A DNA stretch of 8,788 nt. Source: Natrialbaceae archaeon B1-Br10_E2g27. Its GTDB lineage: Archaea; Halobacteriota; Halobacteria; Halobacteriales; Natrialbaceae. Positions within the stretch are counted from its first letter, which is position 1, and each line of letters opens with the position of its first letter. Where the stretch lies: contig LKMM01000089.1 of the NCBI GenBank assembly GCA_001563885.1, positions 1 through 8,788 of the forward strand, in the 5' to 3' direction. Shown one piece after another: positions 5,287 to 8,788 of the stretch. The notes under the pieces were generated by a model. The model was given only the letters and a program-made list of their open reading frames with translations. It made no database searches and was not told the DNA's origin. The translations under genes were made by a program, and so were the position numbers.

Positions 5287-5781
5287 ATGAGCCTCAAAGA
5301 TTTCAAAACCTCAGTTGGTCATATGCTGTATCGGCAGATCGGTCGGGCAAGCGGTCACCTCCAGAACACCCGCTCGCTTCCCGTCGACGTACTTGAAAGC
5401 GACCGTTCATATCTCGTCGTCTTCGATGCCCCGGGGGCCGAATCCGAAGACGTCAAAGTCAGATACTTAAGTGGGAGCATCCGAATCCAGGTCCAACGGT
5501 TTCGACAGTACCGCGAGCAGTTTGAAATGCGGTTTCCGGGTCGTGGAATGACACTCGAAGGTGACGTCAAACTTCCCGACGATGCGGCGGTCGACCCGGA
5601 CTCGGGGACAGCCCGGCTTTCGGAAGCTGGTACGTTACGAATCGAAGTGCCAAAAACGACCGCTGAGAAAGAAGATGTTGAACCCGAAGACAACGACGGA
5701 GCTGAGACCGACAGACGAGCCTCGAGTTCAGTTGCCACAACTGATAGATCCAATGGCTCAAACGGCGTTCCCATCGACTGA
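5287..5781 (+). CDS. Hsp20/alpha-crystallin-family small heat-shock-like protein
   Basis: A 164-aa protein with an alpha-crystallin domain at about residues 31-123. Members bind unfolding proteins without ATP and keep them soluble. The visible features are the entry strand LPVDVLESDRSYLVVFDAPG, the FEMRFPGRG strand near 79-87, DVKLPDDAAVD near 93-103, and the end of the fold at GTLRIEVPK (115-123), which replaces the classical A-x-x-x-G-V-L. The N-terminal arm is short (about 30 residues). The C-terminal tail (124-164) is acidic then Ser/Asn-rich and lacks the I-X-I motif that normally drives large oligomers, so the protein may form only small assemblies. The ATG is set by GGAGGTGA six bases upstream. 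Similar divergent haloarchaeal Hsp20 proteins exist, some annotated with gas-vesicle GvpH; no gas-vesicle genes are seen here. It precedes the che operon but has its own transcript end. Confidence 0.82.
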   Translation: MSLKDFKTSVGHMLYRQIGRASGHLQNTRSLPVDVLESDRSYLVVFDAPGAESEDVKVRYLSGSIRIQVQRFRQYREQFEMRFPGRGMTLEGDVKLPDDAAVDPDSGTARLSEAGTLRIEVPKTTAEKEDVEPEDNDGAETDRRASSSVATTDRSNGSNGVPID

Positions 5782-5785
5782 CATC

Positions 5786-5814
5786 CGCCTACGGCTGAAG
5801 GCGTGGACACTTTT
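5786..5814 (+). terminator. Candidate terminator after the Hsp20-family gene
   Basis: A stem CGCCT (5786-5790) / AGGCG (5799-5803) with an 8-nt loop is followed after 7 nt by TTTT (5811-5814), just beyond the hsp20 stop. The hairpin is short, but T tracts alone can terminate archaeal transcription. It separates hsp20 from the che operon. Confidence 0.4.
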
Positions 5815-5861
5815 GCTGTATTCCCTGTAGTTCCAGCCAGAATCACAGCATTGGTTGTGGA

Positions 5862-5880
5862 TTATCACGGTTGATAACCG
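5862..5880. repeat. Inverted repeat just upstream of the che promoter
   Basis: TTATCA (5862-5867) and TGATAA (5872-5877) form a perfect 6-bp inverted repeat with a 4-nt spacer. An overlapping CGGTT-GAT-AACCG (5868-5880) forms a second one. The pair ends about 11 bp before the TATA box, where an archaeal activator would sit. A role as operator for the che operon is inferred from position only. Confidence 0.4.
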
Positions 5881-5890
5881 AGAGACAGCA

Positions 5891-5897
5891 TTTATAA
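5891..5897 (+). promoter_or_regulatory. TATA box of the cheY-cheB-cheA operon
   Basis: TTTATAA in the AT-rich stretch CATTTATAATTG is the best TATA match in the window. Transcription should start near 5918-5922, giving a leader of only about 12-16 nt before the cheY ATG. No ribosome binding site is seen in it. Confidence 0.7.
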
Positions 5898-5933
5898 TTG
5901 ACCTGTCGGTACTATTGCCCGGTGTACTAGTGA

Positions 5934-6296
5934 ATGTCGACAGGGGTTCTCATCGTAGACGACTCTCATTTTATGCGGAACTTACTGCGCCAAATATTAG
6001 AGCAGGACCACCGCATCGTTGGAGAGGCGACTAATGGGGCTGAGGCAGTCAAGTTGTACAAAGAGCGTGACCCCGACATCGTGATGATGGATATCGTGAT
6101 GCCAAAATGTAACGGTATCAAGGCGACCGCGGCGATCAAAAAGATCGACCCGGAGGCCCACATTATCATGTGTACAAGCGTCGGGCAGCGTGAGAAAATG
6201 AAACTCGCGGTCAAAGCCGGTGCCGACGGGTACGTCACGAAACCGTTCGAAGAGCCAAGCGTCAGAAAAGCGCTGACGGACGTCGCAGCGGTATGA
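5934..6296 (+). CDS. cheY: Chemotaxis response regulator CheY
   Basis: A 120-aa single-domain receiver. Phosphorylated by CheA, CheY acts in archaea through adaptor proteins (CheF) to switch the rotation of the archaellum motor. All key residues are present: acidic pair D9 and D10, phospho-acceptor D53 in MMDIVMPKCNG, the T81-S82 switch, and K103 in the TKPF motif. GADGYVTKPF near the C-terminus is typical. The start is ATG 5934, in line with the TATA box at 5891-5897 and a short leader. It is the first gene of the operon; its TGA overlaps the ATG of cheB by four bases (ATGA), implying coupled translation. Because the neighbouring CheB receiver is degenerate, this may be the only working phospho-receiver visible in the operon. 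The call is very strong. Confidence 0.95.
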   Translation: MSTGVLIVDDSHFMRNLLRQILEQDHRIVGEATNGAEAVKLYKERDPDIVMMDIVMPKCNGIKATAAIKKIDPEAHIIMCTSVGQREKMKLAVKAGADGYVTKPFEEPSVRKALTDVAAV

Positions 6297-7477
6297 GGCG
6301 AGTACTCGTTGTCGACGACTCGCCGCGGCTCCGATCAGTCGTCGCCAACGGGCTCGCCAGCCGTGAGTACGATGTCGTCCCGATGGCGTCTCCGTCGACA
6401 CTCATCGAGACGGTTTCGGAGGTCGAACCCGATGTGCTACTGATCGGACTGGCTACACTCGATGGCCTCGAGCAGGTCGAACGAGCGCTTTCAGTCTCGC
6501 CGACACCGTCGCTCGTCGTCGGACCGTGTCCGGAATCCGAACTCGATGGCTGGGGTGAGGTTTTCAGAACCGATGCGGTCGAATATCTTCAGGCACCCGC
6601 CGAGTTAGACGACGGTGGAGCCGACTTCTTAGCACGGATCGAAACCACTATCGAGCGACTTTCGACCGTCGATAAGACGACGTTGGCGGTTGCACAGACG
6701 GCAGCATCCACTCGAGCGATCCAATCAGCAGGGACGGCGACCGCTGTGCCAGCCACCGACGGCCCCTCGGCACAGTTTCGGTCCCTCGAGCCGGCTTCAA
6801 AGCGACAACCGGCAAGAACTCGAGACGTAACTGACCGACAAGTCGAGCAACGGCCGCCGGCACTGACCGGCCCGACGAGAACCCCTACCGAGCCACCGAC
6901 GATCGTCATCGGTGCCTCTACCGGCGGCCCGGCAGTTCTCGAGGGTGTGCTCGAGGGGCTTTCAATCGACCTCGCCGCACGCGTACTCATCGTCCAGCAT
7001 ATGCCACGATCGTTCACCGGTAAGTTCGCCGATCGACTCGACGGCGTCGGCGAATATGCGGTCAGCGAGGCGCGTGATGGCCAGCCGATCAGACCGAAAA
7101 CTGCTGTGGTCGCGCCGGGTGATACACACCTCGGAATCGATCTCGATGCGACAGGAACGGTTCGTGTCGCACTCGAGGACGGGCCACATAGAAATGGTGT
7201 TCGACCCTCGATCGATGTGACGATGGAGCAGGTCGCCGACCGACTCGAGGGACCACTCTGTGGCGTCGTACTGACGGGGATGGGGCGGGATGGCGCGTCG
7301 GGTATCGAAGCGATCGATGCCGCAGGCGGTGTTACAATCGCTCAGGACGAAGCGACGAGTCATATCTTTGGCATCCCCGCAAAAGCGATACAGACCGGCT
7401 GTATCGACGATATCGTACCAGCGAACGAACTCCCAGCGCGGATCACAGCCGCAATCATGGGTGAGATCGATGAGTGA
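6293..7477 (+). CDS. cheB: CheB methylesterase/deamidase with degenerate receiver domain
   Basis: Protein-glutamate methylesterase, 394 aa; it removes methyl groups from and deamidates the methyl-accepting transducers during adaptation. Three parts are seen: an N-terminal receiver-like domain (1-123), a long Pro/Thr/Ala-rich linker (about 124-202) and the CheB catalytic domain (203-390). The catalytic triad is intact: S209 in IGASTGG, H236 in VQHMP, D333 in LTGMGRDG. The receiver keeps the acidic pair D8 and D9 and the start VLVVDDSPRLRSVV. However, the phospho-acceptor position in PDVLLIGL is G52, two residues of the usual MPxMDG loop are missing, the Thr/Ser position falls in VVGPC, and the conserved Lys before Pro is A101 (QAP). 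Phosphorylation by CheA is therefore unlikely. The ATG overlaps cheY by 4 nt, and the stop overlaps cheA by 8 nt. Family certain; regulation inferred. Confidence 0.93.
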   Translation: MRRVLVVDDSPRLRSVVANGLASREYDVVPMASPSTLIETVSEVEPDVLLIGLATLDGLEQVERALSVSPTPSLVVGPCPESELDGWGEVFRTDAVEYLQAPAELDDGGADFLARIETTIERLSTVDKTTLAVAQTAASTRAIQSAGTATAVPATDGPSAQFRSLEPASKRQPARTRDVTDRQVEQRPPALTGPTRTPTEPPTIVIGASTGGPAVLEGVLEGLSIDLAARVLIVQHMPRSFTGKFADRLDGVGEYAVSEARDGQPIRPKTAVVAPGDTHLGIDLDATGTVRVALEDGPHRNGVRPSIDVTMEQVADRLEGPLCGVVLTGMGRDGASGIEAIDAAGGVTIAQDEATSHIFGIPAKAIQTGCIDDIVPANELPARITAAIMGEIDE

Positions 7478-8788
7478 ACACTGGACCGATTTCGTACGGG
7501 AAAACGACGAACGAATTACACAACTCAATAACAAACTCGTCGCACTCGAGCAGGATCCTGACGACGAGGAAACGATGCGAGAGGTGTTTCGCATCGCACA
7601 CACCCTCAAAGGCAACAGTGCAGCGGCAGGCCTCGAGGAAGTCAGCGATGTCGCACACGCGATCGAGGATCTTCTCGACGCTGCACGGGCCGGCCGAATC
7701 GACGTGACGCCGGAGCTCATGGACACCGTCTTCGACACTGTCGACGAACTCGAGTCGATGGTCGAAGAAGTCGAGGCATCCGGCCGGATCGAAACCGATC
7801 CAGAGCCCTCGATCCGGAACGTAGCGGCGTTTCTCGAGTCCGAAACCCGATCGGGTGCTGACTCGGTCGAAACACCCTCGAGTGCAGAACTCGATGCGGT
7901 GCTGTCCTCGATTGATCCGCCTGCAATCGACACACACGACGTGTATCTGGTTCGGGTCGCGGTTCTCGAGGACGACCCTGATGGCATCACGAACGGCAGG
8001 CGCGTCCTCGATGCGTTGATCGATGCCTTCGACGTCCTCGGCACCGATCCAGGACGGGCAGTCATCGAAGATGGAACCTACGGCGGACGGTTCGACGCGA
8101 TATTCACAAGCGCCGTCACCGAAGAAGCAATCGCCGCAGCGCTCGATCCCATCGACGTCATCGCCGACTTCGAAATCGTCGACGTCACCGATCGTCTCGG
8201 GGCAGCCAGTCACGATTCAGCGGACGCTGAAGCTGAGATCAGTACCGAGGAGGCGAGCGAACTCGAGGTCGACGAACTTCTCGATCAGTTCGACGAGTTC
8301 GACGACTTAGACGAGAAGGTCAAAGAAGTCGAAGACGACGACGATCTCGACGTCTTCGATGAGATGGGAGACGCCGGTTCCTTCGACGACTTGTTCGACT
8401 CGGCCGACGTCGAACCCGAGGTCGAAGCCGACAGCGAAGACGTCGATGAACCGGATGAAGAGCACGTCGACGACGCCGAAGCAGTCTTTGCCGAACTCAA
8501 AGAAGAGGTCGAACCGGTCGGCTTCGAGGAACTCACCGAGGAACTCGAGCAACTCGAGTTCGACGAGTTCGGCGAAGAGGAAATCGGCATGGACGAACTC
8601 ATCGGCGACGAACTGGATTCATCAGACGACTCGACAGAGGTTCGAGACGAAGTCGTCGTCGACTCGGTCTCCGAAGGCGAGAAATCGGCAGACGATGAGG
8701 ATATGCCCGAGGCCGAGCAAACGGAGGCTCCAGCGGATGACGACGGGTTGGCTACAGCGGACGACGACGGGTTGGCTACAGCGGATGA
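7470..8788 (+). CDS. cheA: Chemotaxis histidine kinase CheA, N-terminal part
   Basis: The first about 439 residues of CheA; the gene runs off the right edge with no stop. CheA autophosphorylates in response to transducers and passes phosphate to CheY and CheB. Visible parts are the P1 HPt domain (about 1-105) with phospho-acceptor H44 in RIAHTLKGN and an adjacent DVAHAIEDLLD helix; a linker; and a P2-like regulator-docking domain (about 156-242), from DVYLVRVAVLEDDP to FEIVDVTD. A very acidic linker follows (about 250-421), with recurring Phe-Asp clusters (DQFDEFDDLD, FDDLFD, LEFDEFGEEE), then an 8-residue repeat from 422. The dimerisation, kinase and CheW-like domains are outside the window. 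The ATG at 7470 is preceded by GGTGA (7460-7464), spaced 5 nt, and overlaps the cheB stop. The minus-strand Ser-rich frames here are antisense of the acidic linker. Confidence 0.93.
   Translation, partial: MSEHWTDFVRENDERITQLNNKLVALEQDPDDEETMREVFRIAHTLKGNSAAAGLEEVSDVAHAIEDLLDAARAGRIDVTPELMDTVFDTVDELESMVEEVEASGRIETDPEPSIRNVAAFLESETRSGADSVETPSSAELDAVLSSIDPPAIDTHDVYLVRVAVLEDDPDGITNGRRVLDALIDAFDVLGTDPGRAVIEDGTYGGRFDAIFTSAVTEEAIAAALDPIDVIADFEIVDVTDRLGAASHDSADAEAEISTEEASELEVDELLDQFDEFDDLDEKVKEVEDDDDLDVFDEMGDAGSFDDLFDSADVEPEVEADSEDVDEPDEEHVDDAEAVFAELKEEVEPVGFEELTEELEQLEFDEFGEEEIGMDELIGDELDSSDDSTEVRDEVVVDSVSEGEKSADDEDMPEAEQTEAPADDDGLATADDDGLATAD
8733..8788 (+). repeat. 24-bp tandem repeat inside cheA
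   Basis: Two complete 24-bp units (8733-8756 and 8757-8780), identical except one base (GAT or GAC), are followed by the start of a third unit at the window edge. In frame they encode ADDDGLAT repeated. The units do not disturb the reading frame and lie in the disordered acidic linker, so copy number could change without breaking CheA. The full length is unknown because the window ends here. Confidence 0.85.

Noticed and set aside
3699..5306. A 535-codon minus-strand open frame over the radical SAM gene
   Set aside because: It is an Arg/Pro-rich shadow frame with no recognisable domain and overlaps the radical SAM enzyme almost completely. It also runs across the divergent zinc-ribbon gene.
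5178..5396. A 72-codon plus-strand open frame between the zinc-ribbon and hsp20 genes
   Set aside because: It overlaps the hsp20 ribosome binding site and start in another frame, and its translation is Arg/Ser-rich with no family signal.
6962..8213. Two long minus-strand open frames antisense to cheB and cheA
   Set aside because: They are shadows of the che genes, one Ser/Arg-rich and one rich in Cys and Asp from reverse reading of the GTC/GAC-rich codons, with no promoter or domain signal.
8285..8602. A minus-strand Ser-rich repeat-like protein
   Set aside because: It is the antisense of the Asp/Glu-rich CheA linker; GAC and GAG codons read backwards give Ser and Leu strings.
1..8788. Very many CTCGAG and TCGA words that could look like a dispersed repeat
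   Set aside because: They follow from Leu-Glu and Ser/Val-Asp codon choice in haloarchaeal genes and are spread evenly through coding DNA.

Overview
The window looks like the chromosome of a halophilic archaeon (class Halobacteria, probably a Natrialbales-type genus). The predicted proteins are rich in Asp and Glu, the DNA is GC-rich with very frequent CTCGAG and TCGA, several genes have a TATA box about 25 bp before the start codon (leaderless transcripts), and others have GGAGGTGA ribosome binding sites. The gene content is archaeal: uL1/uL10, TRAM and COG1031-type radical SAM proteins, and an archaeal che operon. I see no tRNA, rRNA, CRISPR array, insertion sequence or integrase. No gene-free stretch exceeds 300 bases; the longest, 970-1186, is a divergent promoter region.

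Layout. Positions 1-969 (minus strand) hold the start of rpl10 and all of rpl1. They are read from a promoter near 1060 through a leader that can fold over the rpl1 ribosome binding site. A divergent gene of unknown function (1187-1771) encodes a membrane protein. It is followed by a YkgJ-type cysteine-cluster protein (1827-2516). Convergent to these on the minus strand are a TRAM-domain protein (2657-3061) and a large radical SAM enzyme with a C-terminal helix-hairpin-helix (3176-4900). Divergent from the radical SAM gene are a 52-residue zinc-ribbon-like protein (5010-5168) and an Hsp20-family protein (5287-5781).

From 5934 to the right edge runs a tightly overlapping chemotaxis operon, cheY-cheB-cheA. 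CheA is cut by the window edge before its dimerisation and kinase domains. The histidine-containing P1 domain of CheA should pass phosphate to CheY, which changes flagellar (archaellum) motor switching, and in the usual scheme also to CheB, which demethylates and deamidates transducers.

The most unusual point is CheB. Its methylesterase domain keeps the whole catalytic triad, but its receiver domain has lost the phospho-acceptor Asp, the Thr/Ser switch residue and the conserved Lys. It therefore probably cannot be controlled by phosphorylation in the normal way. Other items worth a look are the rpl1 leader fold, a perfect 9-bp inverted repeat between divergent promoters, an inverted repeat just upstream of the che promoter, and a 24-bp in-frame tandem repeat in the acidic linker of CheA. 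I did not find a wholly new multi-gene system; most of the window is housekeeping or known haloarchaeal gene content.
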